Assembly (NCBI GenBank): GCA_947625775.1
Contig: CANQPM010000001.1
Coordinates: 186,001-250,000, forward strand
Source: an uncultured Lachnospiraceae bacterium
Lineage (GTDB): Bacteria > Bacillota > Clostridia > Lachnospirales > Lachnospiraceae
Length of the DNA: 64,000 nt
Reading direction: 5' to 3'
Shown here one piece after another: positions 8,709 to 18,413 of the stretch (position 1 is the stretch's first letter; every line of letters begins with the position of its first letter). The notes under the pieces were generated by a model. That model had not been told where the DNA came from, did no database searches, and saw only the letters and a program-made list of their open reading frames with translations. Position numbers and translations under genes: made by a program.

Positions 8709-11054
8709 ATGAAGAAAAAATTAGGAATTACGCTCGCTCTCGTTTCGGCATTGTTTTTTATATATCTTACCTGTTATGCTGGAGAATGCGGCAGGCTTCA
8801 TGATATGTCTGTGAGCAAAGCACAAATGGAGCAGCTTAAGGCAGAGCGGAGCAAAAGCCCCATCAGCCTTATTCAAGAGCTTTATTTTAATGATGAAATG
8901 TTATTTTTTGACAGTTCTGATAATACGTATTATTATTCAATGCCCGAGAATTGTAAAAGCGCGGACAATCCGCACATACGCCAAAAATCAGCTAATGCGT
9001 CTGTTGCATTAGCTTTTTTGGATGAAAAGATAACCAGCGAAAGCATTAAGGAAAACCATGCATTTACCCTGATTGCGTATGATGAAAACTTTTACAGCGA
9101 ATATAAACTCAAATGCACTAATCTCCCAATTATGAACATAAACTGTGTCAGTGAAATAGAACGTGAAAATGTGCCGATGGATATGACTCTGTTTGACAAC
9201 AGGGCAAAAGCCTCTCAGAGGCTTACCATATCAGAAGGGAATATCCATATAAGAGGCGCTTCAACAAGCGGTTATCCAAAAAAATCATTTAGGGTTTCGC
9301 TTATTCAAAAATCACTTGGCGACAATCAAAGGTCAAATAAGGTTTCATTGTTAGGTATGCGGCAAGATGATGACTGGATTTTATACCCAGCATACAATGA
9401 TAATTTTAAAATTAAAAATGTATTTTCGTCAAACTTATGGAAATATACCTGTGCAACTGATAATTCACTCGGAATAGACAATGGAATGGAATATAAGTAT
9501 ATAGAACTGTTTATGAACGGAAAATATTGGGGGCTTTATGCGCTTGGCTATCCGATAGATGAACTGCAGCTTGAAATTGACTTTGAGAAGAATGAGCACC
9601 TATACAAAAAAACTGGCTGGGACAGAGACATATTTATAGCATCTGACATGTATGAGCCTATTGTCGGGTACGAAACTACAGAAAATTCAGAAGATGCCTG
9701 GTACTGGCTGCGCCAATACTACAGAAATATATATGCAAATCAAGAAAATACAGATAAAATGTATTCCTGCATTGACATAGACAATGCCATAGATATATAC
9801 CTGTTTTTGAATCTTATACAGGGAATAGACAATGCACGAGGTGGCGACTATTATACAGTCAAAAACCTGTATTTTTCAATAAAACATTTGGGCGACAGGG
9901 AACTGCTTTTATATACTCCATGGGATATGGATCTTACTTGGGGAAGCGTATATACGCCTTCTTATGACGATAATGTCGTGATTGCGCACGGCGCGCTTCA
10001 GGCGCTGATTACAAACGGTGATGATAAAATATGGAATTTAATATTTGAGAAATATTGGAATTTGCGAAATGGATTGTGGTCAGATGAAAGCATTAACAAA
10101 TTGCTTGATGAATATGAAGCAGATATTTATGCTTCAGGAGCATATGAAAGGGACAAAGACCGTTGGCCTGACAGTGAGTATTCCGACAATAATGATTTAT
10201 CATCATTCCGCGAATTTGTTATGAAAAGGTTAGACGCTATTGACAATTTCTGCAGACGGCTGGAAGAAATGCCTGCGCGAAGCGCATTTACCGTAAAAAG
10301 CGCTGAATATGATGATTTTTTGAATAAAAATTTTGTAATAGACATTGGTGACAAGAATCTTCTCTCAGACAGCGATTATGCAGATTTGTTAGAATATATA
10401 GGCATAAAAACCGAAAAAATTACGGAAAGCACAAGATTTATTCTTGTAAACGGAATCAGCAAAGAAACAGACTATATAAGTGATGCCGAAATTGCCGCAG
10501 GAAGCCTTGACACCTGCATAGGCAAAGCGAAAATAATAATTGACAGTGACAGCTGCAATCTATTGATAGATGATGTATCCTGGCTAAACACACCATTAAA
10601 TCCGCTGCCAGATATTCAACTAGTGTTTGGTGATGAAAATGGTCTTAGAAGCTTTGATTTTACACGGGATTTTATATTAAATCCAGAATATGGCATTATT
10701 ATGGAAATCATTAATCATAACATAATAAATAACGAAGAATTTATCAGACTTGTTAAACATCTCGGCATTGAAAGTAAGATGCTTACGCCTAATACAGATT
10801 TTATTGTTTTTGATAAAACAGGACAGCCGTTCACCATTCTAAATGACAGTCACTCATCAGGCTGCGCAAATGATACAGTTCTTGGCACTCTTAGCGTTTT
10901 TTATAACGAGAGCAATGGTTATGGCGTTTATCTAAACAGTCAGGAATGTATTACTGTATCAGATCCAAACGTTAATAAAAGCACAGACATAAGAATAACG
11001 GTAATCCAAAAGGAACCGTATGAAGTAATACGATGCAAGGATATATCATATTAA
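8709..11054 (+). CDS. CotH kinase family protein with duplicated C-terminal module
   Basis: This 781-aa exported or membrane-anchored protein has an N-terminal hydrophobic segment (residues 5-25) and a CotH domain (about 150-510). Characteristic features are IHIRGASTSGYPKKSFRVSL, KYIELFMNGKYWGLY and the acidic YTPWDMDLTWG motif that corresponds to the kinase-like metal site. CotH proteins are atypical protein kinases; in Bacillus CotH phosphorylates spore coat proteins, but many homologues are unrelated to spores. Residues about 549-627 and 663-760 look like two divergent copies of one module (LLEYIGI...TRFILV against LVKHLGI...TDFIVF). The gene follows DUF4956 as a two-gene operon. Confidence 0.88.
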   Translation: MKKKLGITLALVSALFFIYLTCYAGECGRLHDMSVSKAQMEQLKAERSKSPISLIQELYFNDEMLFFDSSDNTYYYSMPENCKSADNPHIRQKSANASVALAFLDEKITSESIKENHAFTLIAYDENFYSEYKLKCTNLPIMNINCVSEIERENVPMDMTLFDNRAKASQRLTISEGNIHIRGASTSGYPKKSFRVSLIQKSLGDNQRSNKVSLLGMRQDDDWILYPAYNDNFKIKNVFSSNLWKYTCATDNSLGIDNGMEYKYIELFMNGKYWGLYALGYPIDELQLEIDFEKNEHLYKKTGWDRDIFIASDMYEPIVGYETTENSEDAWYWLRQYYRNIYANQENTDKMYSCIDIDNAIDIYLFLNLIQGIDNARGGDYYTVKNLYFSIKHLGDRELLLYTPWDMDLTWGSVYTPSYDDNVVIAHGALQALITNGDDKIWNLIFEKYWNLRNGLWSDESINKLLDEYEADIYASGAYERDKDRWPDSEYSDNNDLSSFREFVMKRLDAIDNFCRRLEEMPARSAFTVKSAEYDDFLNKNFVIDIGDKNLLSDSDYADLLEYIGIKTEKITESTRFILVNGISKETDYISDAEIAAGSLDTCIGKAKIIIDSDSCNLLIDDVSWLNTPLNPLPDIQLVFGDENGLRSFDFTRDFILNPEYGIIMEIINHNIINNEEFIRLVKHLGIESKMLTPNTDFIVFDKTGQPFTILNDSHSSGCANDTVLGTLSVFYNESNGYGVYLNSQECITVSDPNVNKSTDIRITVIQKEPYEVIRCKDISY

Positions 11055-11090
11055 CAAAACTATAAATAAATGTATAAAAGAATTAACCCC

Positions 11091-11120
11091 TTGCAATTTA
11101 ACCCCAAAAGTGTATATAAT
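11091..11120 (+). promoter_or_regulatory. Promoter of the thiamin operon
   Basis: TTGCAA (11091-11096) and TATAAT (11115-11120) with an 18-bp spacer lie just upstream of the TPP riboswitch. Confidence 0.7.
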
Positions 11121-11128
11121 AAATGCAA

Positions 11129-11222
11129 GTAAACAAACGGGAGCTTGTACACAGGCTGAGAGGAAGGTACGACCTTCGACCGATAACCTGATTTGGATAA
11201 TGCCAACGTAGGGATTGTAGTT
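11129..11222 (+). ncRNA. TPP riboswitch (THI element)
   Basis: The conserved landmarks occur in order: GGGAGC, CTGAGAGGAAGG, GACCTTCGACCGATAACCTG, TGGATAATGCCAACGTAGGGA. They match the aptamer that binds thiamin pyrophosphate. A 10-bp terminator hairpin with a T-run follows at 11240-11272, so control is by premature termination when TPP is abundant. Confidence 0.97.
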
Positions 11223-11239
11223 AATGCTTTGTATTTGGC

Positions 11240-11272
11240 AAAAGTCTCCTTATCAGGAGGCTTTTATTTTTT
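11240..11272 (+). terminator. Riboswitch expression-platform terminator
   Basis: AAAAGTCTCC and GGAGGCTTTT pair over 10 bp (one U-G) around a TTATCA loop, followed by ATTTTTTG. It sits between the TPP aptamer and thiM. Confidence 0.9.
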
Positions 11273-11306
11273 GCTTCTTAAAATTAAACAAATGAAGGAA
11301 ATAACC

Positions 11307-12290
11307 ATGTTTGGAAATTTTTTAAAAAACCTGACAGACCGCAAGCCGCTAATCCACAGCATAACAAACTATGTCACCGCAAACGACTGCGCAAATATCC
11401 TTCTCGCCTGCGGCGCGTCGCCCATTATGGCAGACGACGTAAACGAGGCCGCGGAAATCACGGGCATTTGCGACGGCTTAAACATCAGCCTTGGCACATT
11501 GAGCAGCCGCGTAATTCCGTCAATGCTCGCCGCGGGCGCACGCGCAAACAGCCTTGGACACCCTGTCGTGCTAGATGCAGTAGGCATAGGAGCCTCGCAT
11601 TTCAGGCTTGATACGGCATCACAGCTCATAAGCGAAATAAAATTTTCCATAATAAAGGGAAATATCTCTGAAATAAAATCGCTTGCAATAGGACTGGGAC
11701 TTTCAGAAGGAATTGACAGCGATGCCAGCAATGCAATACAGTCTGCAAAGCACCAGAAAACATCTCTGTTTTCAATTAATAAAGACGATGTCAACAGCAA
11801 CAGCGACAGCAGCGGCAAAGACAACACAATACAATCTGGCAAACACAAAGAAATCTCTCTGCCCTCAAGCGGCGTTGATGCCGCCGAGGGCGATGCCGTG
11901 ACACGCGAACAGCTTGACGACACTGTCCGTTTAATAAAGCATTGCGCCAAAAAAGCGCAGACAATAATCGCCGCGACAGGCGCAATCGACATTATATCTG
12001 ATGGAAACAGCGCCTTCTGCATTTACAACGGCAACCCCATGATGAGCCGCGTCACAGGCTCAGGCTGCCAGCTTTCGGCAATGACAGCCGCATACGCCGC
12101 CGCAAATCCAAACGATATGCTTACCGCCGCTGCCGCCGCCGCTGCCGCAATGGGAGTCTGCGGCGAGATGGCATTTGAGCGGCTGAGCGCCCAAGACGGC
12201 AGCGCCACGTACCGCAATTATATAATTGACGCGGTCTACAGGCTTACCCCCGCCGAGCTTAAAAGGAGAGCCAAATATGAAATTAGATAG
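11307..12290 (+). CDS. thiM: Hydroxyethylthiazole kinase with an internal low-complexity insertion
   Basis: This 327-aa enzyme phosphorylates 4-methyl-5-hydroxyethylthiazole, the salvage route to the thiazole half of thiamin. The start at ATG 11307 excludes a longer frame that would run back into the riboswitch. Family motifs are HSITNYVTANDCAN, GNISEIKSLA and the C-terminal VTGSGCQLSA anion-hole. Residues about 132-188 form an insertion after the GNxSEI motif that makes the protein roughly 55 residues longer than usual; it is Ser/Asn/Lys-rich and contains two near-copies of an NAIQSAKHQKTSL-like unit. The frame stays open and family motifs continue after it. The last 14 bases overlap thiE. 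Confidence 0.93.
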   Translation: MFGNFLKNLTDRKPLIHSITNYVTANDCANILLACGASPIMADDVNEAAEITGICDGLNISLGTLSSRVIPSMLAAGARANSLGHPVVLDAVGIGASHFRLDTASQLISEIKFSIIKGNISEIKSLAIGLGLSEGIDSDASNAIQSAKHQKTSLFSINKDDVNSNSDSSGKDNTIQSGKHKEISLPSSGVDAAEGDAVTREQLDDTVRLIKHCAKKAQTIIAATGAIDIISDGNSAFCIYNGNPMMSRVTGSGCQLSAMTAAYAAANPNDMLTAAAAAAAAMGVCGEMAFERLSAQDGSATYRNYIIDAVYRLTPAELKRRAKYEIR

Positions 12291-12927
12291 ACGCACAATG
12301 CTCCTCTATGCAATCACAGACCGCGCATGGCTAAACGGCAGGACACTTTACGAGCAGGTCGAGGAGGCTTTGAAGGGTGGCATAACCTGCCTGCAGCTTC
12401 GTGAAAAAAATCTCGACTACGACAATTTTCTCGCCGAAGCCATTGAAATCAGACAGCTTTGCAAAAAATACAATGTCCCCTTCATCATAAACGACAATAT
12501 CGACATCGCGCTTAAATGCGATGCCGACGGTGTCCACATAGGACAACACGACACAGACGCAAAACAGGCGCGTGCGCTGATCGGCAGGGACAAAATTCTT
12601 GGCGTCACCGCAAAGACAGTATCACAGGCAATAAAAGCCGCTGAAGACGGTGCAGACTATCTCGGCACAGGCGCGGTCTTTGCCACCTCCACCAAGCCAG
12701 ACGCAATCGGCATATCACGCGATACCTTAAAAAGCATATGCCAAAGCGTAGACCTTCCTATAGTGGCAATCGGCGGCATAAACGGCGAAAACATTCTGCA
12801 GCTTACAGGCAGCGGCGTTGACGGCGTGGCGCTTGTTTCCGCAATCTTTTCCGCTAAAAATATCACAGAGGAATGTCACAGACTCAGGCAGCTATCCGAA
12901 AAAATGGTCGGACAGCAGGGTAAATGA
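12277..12927 (+). CDS. thiE: Thiamin-phosphate synthase
   Basis: This 216-aa TIM-barrel enzyme couples HMP pyrophosphate and thiazole phosphate to thiamin monophosphate. The start at ATG 12277 has AAAAGGAGA upstream and overlaps thiM by 14 bases, indicating translational coupling. Recognisable motifs are LQLREKN, DGVHIGQHD and LGTGAVFATSTKPDA. Length is normal for the family. Confidence 0.96.
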   Translation: MKLDRRTMLLYAITDRAWLNGRTLYEQVEEALKGGITCLQLREKNLDYDNFLAEAIEIRQLCKKYNVPFIINDNIDIALKCDADGVHIGQHDTDAKQARALIGRDKILGVTAKTVSQAIKAAEDGADYLGTGAVFATSTKPDAIGISRDTLKSICQSVDLPIVAIGGINGENILQLTGSGVDGVALVSAIFSAKNITEECHRLRQLSEKMVGQQGK

Positions 12928-12942
12928 AAGGAGAATTTCGCA

Positions 12943-13770
12943 TTGAACACAGCACTGACTATCGCGGGCAGCGACTCAAGCGGCGGGGCTGGCATACAGG
13001 CTGACATAAAGACAATGACCATGAATGGCGTGTACGCTATGAGCGCCATTACGGCACTGACAGCGCAGAATACCACAGGAGTTCGCGGCATATTTGACGT
13101 ATCGCCGCAATTTCTGGCGCAGCAGCTTGACGCCGTATTTGAGGACATTTTCCCCGACGCCGTAAAAATCGGCATGGTCTCATCATCAGAGCTTATAGAG
13201 ACAATCGCCGCCAAACTCCAAAAATACCACGCCAGAAATATCGTGATAGATCCCGTCATGGTCGCCACAAGCGGCTCGCGGCTCATACAGGAAAATGCCG
13301 TTTGCGCCCTTACAGACAGCCTGCTGCCGTTAGCCGACCTCATCACGCCAAACATTCCCGAGGCGGAAATACTGTGCGGCAAGGCTATCCGCGATAAAAA
13401 CGACATGCTTTCCTGTTCGGAGCTTATCGGCAATACCTACGGCTGCGCCGTACTCTTAAAGGGCGGCCACAGCATAAACGATGCCAACGACCTTCTCTAT
13501 GCAGGCGGCAGACATCACTGGTTTGAAGGAAAAAGGATCGCCAATCCAAACACCCACGGCACAGGCTGCACGCTCTCCAGCGCCATAGCTGCAAACCTCG
13601 CCAAAGGCTTTAGTCTCGAGGACTCAATAAAAAGGGCAAAGGAATACCTTTCAGGCGCATTATCCGCAATGCTTGACTTAGGCAAGGGGGCAGGTCCCAT
13701 GAAGCATTGCTTTAACCTTGGCGGATATTTCGCAGACATGCCAAGCTGCCCAGACAATAAGACAATGTAA
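12943..13770 (+). CDS. thiD: Hydroxymethylpyrimidine (phosphate) kinase
   Basis: This 275-aa ribokinase-fold enzyme phosphorylates HMP and HMP phosphate to HMP pyrophosphate. The start codon is TTG at 12943, preceded by AAAGGAGAA; the N-terminus [18 protein letters not shown] is canonical, so no longer start is plausible. The C-terminal [14 protein letters not shown] motif holds the anion hole and catalytic Cys/Asp region. It lies 15 bp after thiE in the riboswitch-controlled operon. Confidence 0.96.
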   Translation: MNTALTIAGSDSSGGAGIQADIKTMTMNGVYAMSAITALTAQNTTGVRGIFDVSPQFLAQQLDAVFEDIFPDAVKIGMVSSSELIETIAAKLQKYHARNIVIDPVMVATSGSRLIQENAVCALTDSLLPLADLITPNIPEAEILCGKAIRDKNDMLSCSELIGNTYGCAVLLKGGHSINDANDLLYAGGRHHWFEGKRIANPNTHGTGCTLSSAIAANLAKGFSLEDSIKRAKEYLSGALSAMLDLGKGAGPMKHCFNLGGYFADMPSCPDNKTM

Positions 13771-13811
13771 ATTACCTATTTATATACAAACAAATGGAGG
13801 TTAAAATCAAC

Positions 13812-15116
13812 ATGAGAAACTATACAACACAAATGGACGCCGCAAAGCAAGGCATCATCACGCCTGAAATGAAAGCAGTAGCCAAAAAGGAATACCGCAC
13901 AGAGGAAGAAATACGCGAGCTTGTCGCGAAGGGACAGGTCGCTATCTGCGCAAACCGCCTGCATACATGCCTTGAGCCAAACGGCGTAGGCTCCATGCTC
14001 CGCACCAAGATAAACGTAAACCTCGGCGTTTCAAAGGACTGCAAAGACTACGACATTGAGATGGAAAAGGTTATGGCTGCCGTCAACATGGGCGCGGAGG
14101 CAATTATGGACCTCTCCTCGCACGGCGACACCCAGCCCTTTAGAAAAATGCTGACAAGCAAGTGTCCCGCTATGATAGGCACTGTCCCCGTATATGACAG
14201 CGTTATCCACTATCAGCGCGACTTAGCCACGCTCACTGCAAAGGATTTTATAGACGTTGTCCGCCTTCACGCAGAAGACGGCGTGGATTTTGTGACGCTC
14301 CACTGCGGCATCACGCGCAAGACTATTGAGCAGATTAAACAGCACAAGCGCAAAATGAACATAGTATCGCGCGGCGGCTCTCTCGTATTCGCATGGATGA
14401 GCATGACAGGCGAGGAAAATCCGTTTTACGAACGCTTCGATGAAATCCTTGAAATCTGCCGCGAATATGACGTAACCATCTCTCTCGGAGACGCGTGCCG
14501 CCCGGGCTGCCTCGCCGACGCAAGCGACGTGTGCCAGATTGAGGAGCTTGTCCGTCTTGGCGAGCTCACAAAACGCGCTTGGGAAAAAGACGTACAGGTT
14601 ATGATAGAAGGTCCTGGCCATATGCCGCTTGACCAGATTGAGGCAAATATGAAGCTGCAGCAGACCATCTGTATGGGCGCTCCCTTTTATGTGTTAGGCC
14701 CACTCGTCACTGACATTGCCCCAGGCTACGACCACATCACCTCCGCGATTGGCGGAGCTGTCGCGGCATCTGCAGGCGCGGCGTTTTTGTGCTATGTCAC
14801 TCCCGCCGAACACCTTGCCCTCCCGAATGTTGGCGACGTAAAGCAGGGTATAATCGCATCTAAAATCGCGGCGCATGCGGCGGATATTGCAAAGCACATA
14901 CCCCACGCGCGGGATATAGATGACAAAATGGCTGACGCCCGACACAGCTTTGACTGGGAAACACAGTGGGAATGTGCGATAGATCCTGAAACCGCCAAGC
15001 AAATACGTGAGGACAGAAAGCCCGAGATTGAAGAAAGCTGCTCTATGTGCGGTAAATTCTGCGCTGTCAGGAGCATGAACAAGGCTCTCAGCGGTGAATA
15101 TATAGACATTCTGTAG
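13812..15116 (+). CDS. thiC: Phosphomethylpyrimidine synthase
   Basis: This 434-aa radical-SAM enzyme rearranges aminoimidazole ribotide into HMP phosphate. The start at ATG 13812 ([11 protein letters not shown]) follows TGGAGG; the in-frame codon at 13794 would overlap that site. Central motifs include [15 protein letters not shown] and GGSLVFAWM, and a C-terminal cysteine cluster C410, C413, C417 (CSMCGKFC) binds the iron-sulfur cluster. It is of the shorter form without the long N-terminal extension. It is last in the operon, followed by a terminator at 15141-15185. Confidence 0.97.
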   Translation: MRNYTTQMDAAKQGIITPEMKAVAKKEYRTEEEIRELVAKGQVAICANRLHTCLEPNGVGSMLRTKINVNLGVSKDCKDYDIEMEKVMAAVNMGAEAIMDLSSHGDTQPFRKMLTSKCPAMIGTVPVYDSVIHYQRDLATLTAKDFIDVVRLHAEDGVDFVTLHCGITRKTIEQIKQHKRKMNIVSRGGSLVFAWMSMTGEENPFYERFDEILEICREYDVTISLGDACRPGCLADASDVCQIEELVRLGELTKRAWEKDVQVMIEGPGHMPLDQIEANMKLQQTICMGAPFYVLGPLVTDIAPGYDHITSAIGGAVAASAGAAFLCYVTPAEHLALPNVGDVKQGIIASKIAAHAADIAKHIPHARDIDDKMADARHSFDWETQWECAIDPETAKQIREDRKPEIEESCSMCGKFCAVRSMNKALSGEYIDIL

Positions 15117-15140
15117 ACACACCTGACTGCCGCCGCAAAA

Positions 15141-15185
15141 AAACAAGGACACTCAGATTTTTTATCCGATTGTCCTTGTTTTATT
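15141..15185. terminator. Terminator after thiC, possibly bidirectional
   Basis: AAACAAGGACA (15141-15151) and TGTCCTTGTTT (15171-15181) are perfect 11-bp arms with T-rich sequence downstream on the plus strand and A/T-rich sequence on the other side. It also lies downstream of the convergent gene ending at 15211. Confidence 0.85.
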
Positions 15186-15210
15186 ATATCCATTCTGCCT
15201 AAAATCGCGC

Positions 15211-16899
15211 CTAATCAGCTATAACCGCATTATGCACTATCAAATATGTCCCATTGCTCTGCGGCACGGCTCTTGCCGTAATATTGCAGCTACGCCTATG
15301 CTTTTCTACCAGATAGCGCTCTATAAAGCCCTCCTGAACGTCTCCATTCTCGTAAGCGTCATAAATATCTTCCCAGAAATCCGCTCCCGAAACCACCACG
15401 CCAAAGCTTATATTATCGCTGTCGCTCTCCATCATCGCCTCAAAGCATGCAATATAATAATCATCAAGATTAGCAATATAATTCCCGTCGTCGCCCCAGC
15501 GCACTGTTTCCACGGTAATCGAAAGCCCATTGTCCGTATCAGTCTGGCTGCTTGTGCTTGTATCGCCTCTGCCTGAAGTTGCGCTGTTTGCCGTCGTATT
15601 GTTCGTTACAGTATTGCCAGCTGCCGTACTGTTGTTAGCAGCTGCGCTGTTTCCCTGCGTACTGCCTGATGACGTGCCATTATTGGCTGCCGTGTTATTC
15701 CCCGAGTTATTCCCCGTCGTACCTGTAATAACCGTATCGGCGGGCGGATTTACCTCAAGACCGCTGTATTTATTCCCATTACATGGGGGCAGATACACCG
15801 AAAGGTCAGTCCGCATATGGTCTGTCGCATAATCGGCGTCTGAACAGTTAAAATAGTCATAAGTGTTCGGATTTGTATCGTCCCATGTGCTGTCCACGTT
15901 ATAGTAGCCGTCGTCAAGCTTAACTATGTTCCACGCATGATTTTCACCAGCGTACCCTGTCACATAATAGCATGGAATGTCAAGCTGCTGCATAAGATAC
16001 TGGAACGCCCGCGCATACCCCGCGCACACAGTCCTGCCATAAACGAGCGCGCTGTAGGCGCTTTGGTTTATCGGCGCATTAGCGTCATAGCGCACCTTAC
16101 CAATCAGCTCATTATGCACCTTTTTCTCCTTATCATAATCAGTGTAAAGTCCATATGTTTCATCAGTTATAAGCTTAGCCGCCGCCGCAAACTGCGCCTT
16201 TGAGCTGTCAATATCAGTCGCCGTGAGATTAAACGCAAGCGTAATCTCCGCTATCTGTCCCTTGGGCGAATACTTGTATTTATACGCCGTGTCAACCCAA
16301 AACAGCTCAGGGTGGTCATTTACGACAGCCGTAAACGCATTCTTCAAATCAATGGAATTTACATAATCCGCTCCCGCAGGCTTTATCGGAGCAAAATTTT
16401 TAATCAGCGCGTCAGCATTTGCGTATATCTGCTTGTAAAGCTCCTTCTGCGGATTTTCAAGCATGCCGTAATACGGATATATGTCAGTGTTAAACGCCAG
16501 CTTTGCGCCAGTCTTGCCTACGCTTAAGGTTGAAAGTATCTCGTCCGCTTTAGTCTGTGTAACCTCTGTCGCTGTTGACTTAACGGGAATATAACCGTTA
16601 AGCGCCGCTACTTTATTTGGTATATATAATGTCTTCTTCCCGCCATCATCCGCTTTTTTATCAGAGTCCGAGGGCTCCTCGGCTGCGGGAAGCTCCCCTG
16701 ACGTGACTGTCACTCCTACTGTGTCGGAATTATTACCCAGCGCATAAGCGGCATTTCCGACAGCATTGTCACTGTCCGCCTTTAATCCGCCCCCGATTTT
16801 AGAAGCTAAATTCGGCGCATAATGGCACAAGGCAACAAAAAGAAGTAAAATAGCCAATATGCCGCCTATTCCATATAAGATTTTTTCTATTATCCGCAT
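15211..16899 (-). CDS. Membrane-anchored transglutaminase-like protein
   Basis: This 562-aa protein has one N-terminal membrane segment (residues 9-28), an extracytoplasmic region, and a transglutaminase-like cysteine protease fold with the Cys in GRTVCAGYARAF, the His in ENHAWN and the Asp in YNVDSTWDD. A Ser/Thr/Asn-rich linker follows, then a small C-terminal domain. Such proteins in Clostridia are thought to act at the cell wall; the substrate is unknown. Its start is 24 bp after the proS stop, so it is probably co-transcribed with proS and the HD-GYP gene. Confidence 0.88.
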   Translation of the reverse strand: MRIIEKILYGIGGILAILLLFVALCHYAPNLASKIGGGLKADSDNAVGNAAYALGNNSDTVGVTVTSGELPAAEEPSDSDKKADDGGKKTLYIPNKVAALNGYIPVKSTATEVTQTKADEILSTLSVGKTGAKLAFNTDIYPYYGMLENPQKELYKQIYANADALIKNFAPIKPAGADYVNSIDLKNAFTAVVNDHPELFWVDTAYKYKYSPKGQIAEITLAFNLTATDIDSSKAQFAAAAKLITDETYGLYTDYDKEKKVHNELIGKVRYDANAPINQSAYSALVYGRTVCAGYARAFQYLMQQLDIPCYYVTGYAGENHAWNIVKLDDGYYNVDSTWDDTNPNTYDYFNCSDADYATDHMRTDLSVYLPPCNGNKYSGLEVNPPADTVITGTTGNNSGNNTAANNGTSSGSTQGNSAAANNSTAAGNTVTNNTTANSATSGRGDTSTSSQTDTDNGLSITVETVRWGDDGNYIANLDDYYIACFEAMMESDSDNISFGVVVSGADFWEDIYDAYENGDVQEGFIERYLVEKHRRSCNITARAVPQSNGTYLIVHNAVIAD

Positions 16900-16922
16900 A
16901 CTGGTTCCTCCTTATTTTAATC

Positions 16923-18362
16923 TTAATACGCCCTGCCCCAATAAATCATTTTTTTCGCCGCTTTGCCGCAGCATACGCACTTGTCGCTTATCTGCTCCTG
17001 CTCAAACGGCATACAGCGGCTTGTCGCAGAAAGCTCATCTTTTATCTTGTCCTCACATTCCTGATTGCCGCACCACATAGCCTTTACAAAACCGGGCTTA
17101 TTATTTATGGTATCGCAGAACTCCTCCCAGTTTGCCGCCGTATAGGTATGGCTCTCCAGATGCGCCCTTGCCGCCTCATACATATCGCGCTGAATCACAT
17201 CAAGCAGCTCGGCAGCCTTTGTCTCTACGTCAGAAAGCGCTACATCTATCTTTTCCCTCGTGTCGCGGCGTACAAAAATGCATTTGCCGTTCTCTATATC
17301 CTTCGGACCTATTTCTATTCTAAATGGTACTCCGCGCATCTCACATTCACTGAATTTCCAGCCTGGGCTCTTGTCGGAATCGTCCACTTTTACCCTGAAG
17401 CCTTTTTCGATAAGGCGGTCCCTAAGCTCATACGCCTTGTCAAGCACGCCCTCTTTTTTCTGCTGTATGGGCACAATCATTATCTGCACAGGTGCTACCT
17501 TGGGCGGCAGCTTTAAGCCCGAATTATCACCGTGCACCATTATTACGGCGCCGATTAAGCGCGTAGTCATGCCCCACGAGGTCTGATGCACATATTTCAG
17601 CGTGTTGTCCTTGTCCGTATATTGTATGCCAAACGCCTTCGCAAAGCCGTCTCCAAAATTGTGGCTCGTGCCTGACTGCAGCGCCTTTCCGTCATGCATA
17701 AGCGCCTCTACCGTGTAAGTCGCCTCCGCGCCTGCAAATTTCTCCTTATCTGTTTTCTGCCCCTTTACTACGGGAATGGCAAGCACGTCTTTAAGGAAAT
17801 CAGCATACACGTTAAGCATCAAAATCGTGCGCTCCTCCGCCTCGTCAGCCGTGGCATGCGCCGTGTGTCCCTCCTGCCACAAAAATTCGCGGCTGCGCAG
17901 AAACGGGCGCGTAGTCTTTTCCCAGCGCACTACCGAGCACCACTGGTTATAAAGCTTTGGCAAATCCCTGTAGGACTGTATCTCATTCGCATAAAAATCA
18001 CAGAAAAGCGTCTCCGAAGTAGGACGCACGCACATTCGCTCCTGCAGCGGTTCAAGCCCGCCATGCGTCACCCACGCAACCTCGGGCGCAAAGCCCTCAA
18101 CATGGTCTTTTTCCTTCTGTAGAAGGCTTTCAGGTATAAACATAGGCATATATACATTCTCAACGCCCGTCTTTTTAAAGGCATCGTCAAGCTGCCTTTG
18201 TATCTGTTCCCATATGGCATAGCCCGCGGGCTTGATTATCATACAGCCCTTTACGCTCGAATAATCGCAGAGCTCCGCCTTTTTTACAACATCAGTGTAC
18301 CACTGCGCGAAATCCTCGTCCATAGAGGTAATCGCCTCAACAAGCTTTTTATTTTCAGCCAT
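16923..18362 (-). CDS. proS: Prolyl-tRNA synthetase, archaeal/eukaryote-like short form
   Basis: This 479-aa class II synthetase charges tRNA-Pro. It is the short type without the editing insertion found in E. coli ProS. Motif 2 is [16 protein letters not shown], motif 3 is in [15 protein letters not shown], and the C-terminus carries a cysteine-rich zinc region (WCGNQEC, CVCCGK) ending in the conserved YWGRAY. There is no T-box leader in the 51 bases before the start; it appears to depend on transcription through the upstream HD-GYP gene. Confidence 0.97.
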   Translation of the reverse strand: MAENKKLVEAITSMDEDFAQWYTDVVKKAELCDYSSVKGCMIIKPAGYAIWEQIQRQLDDAFKKTGVENVYMPMFIPESLLQKEKDHVEGFAPEVAWVTHGGLEPLQERMCVRPTSETLFCDFYANEIQSYRDLPKLYNQWCSVVRWEKTTRPFLRSREFLWQEGHTAHATADEAEERTILMLNVYADFLKDVLAIPVVKGQKTDKEKFAGAEATYTVEALMHDGKALQSGTSHNFGDGFAKAFGIQYTDKDNTLKYVHQTSWGMTTRLIGAVIMVHGDNSGLKLPPKVAPVQIMIVPIQQKKEGVLDKAYELRDRLIEKGFRVKVDDSDKSPGWKFSECEMRGVPFRIEIGPKDIENGKCIFVRRDTREKIDVALSDVETKAAELLDVIQRDMYEAARAHLESHTYTAANWEEFCDTINNKPGFVKAMWCGNQECEDKIKDELSATSRCMPFEQEQISDKCVCCGKAAKKMIYWGRAY

Positions 18363-18413
18363 TTTCTTTTCTATTTCCTTTCCATTATCATAATCATAAT
18401 TACCGCCGCGTTT

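Noticed and set aside
11193..11306. Longer N-terminus for ThiM
   Set aside because: It would begin inside the TPP riboswitch and be translated through the terminator hairpin.
18363..18413. T-box leader upstream of proS
   Set aside because: The gap is 51 bases and has no T-box sequence or specifier stem.
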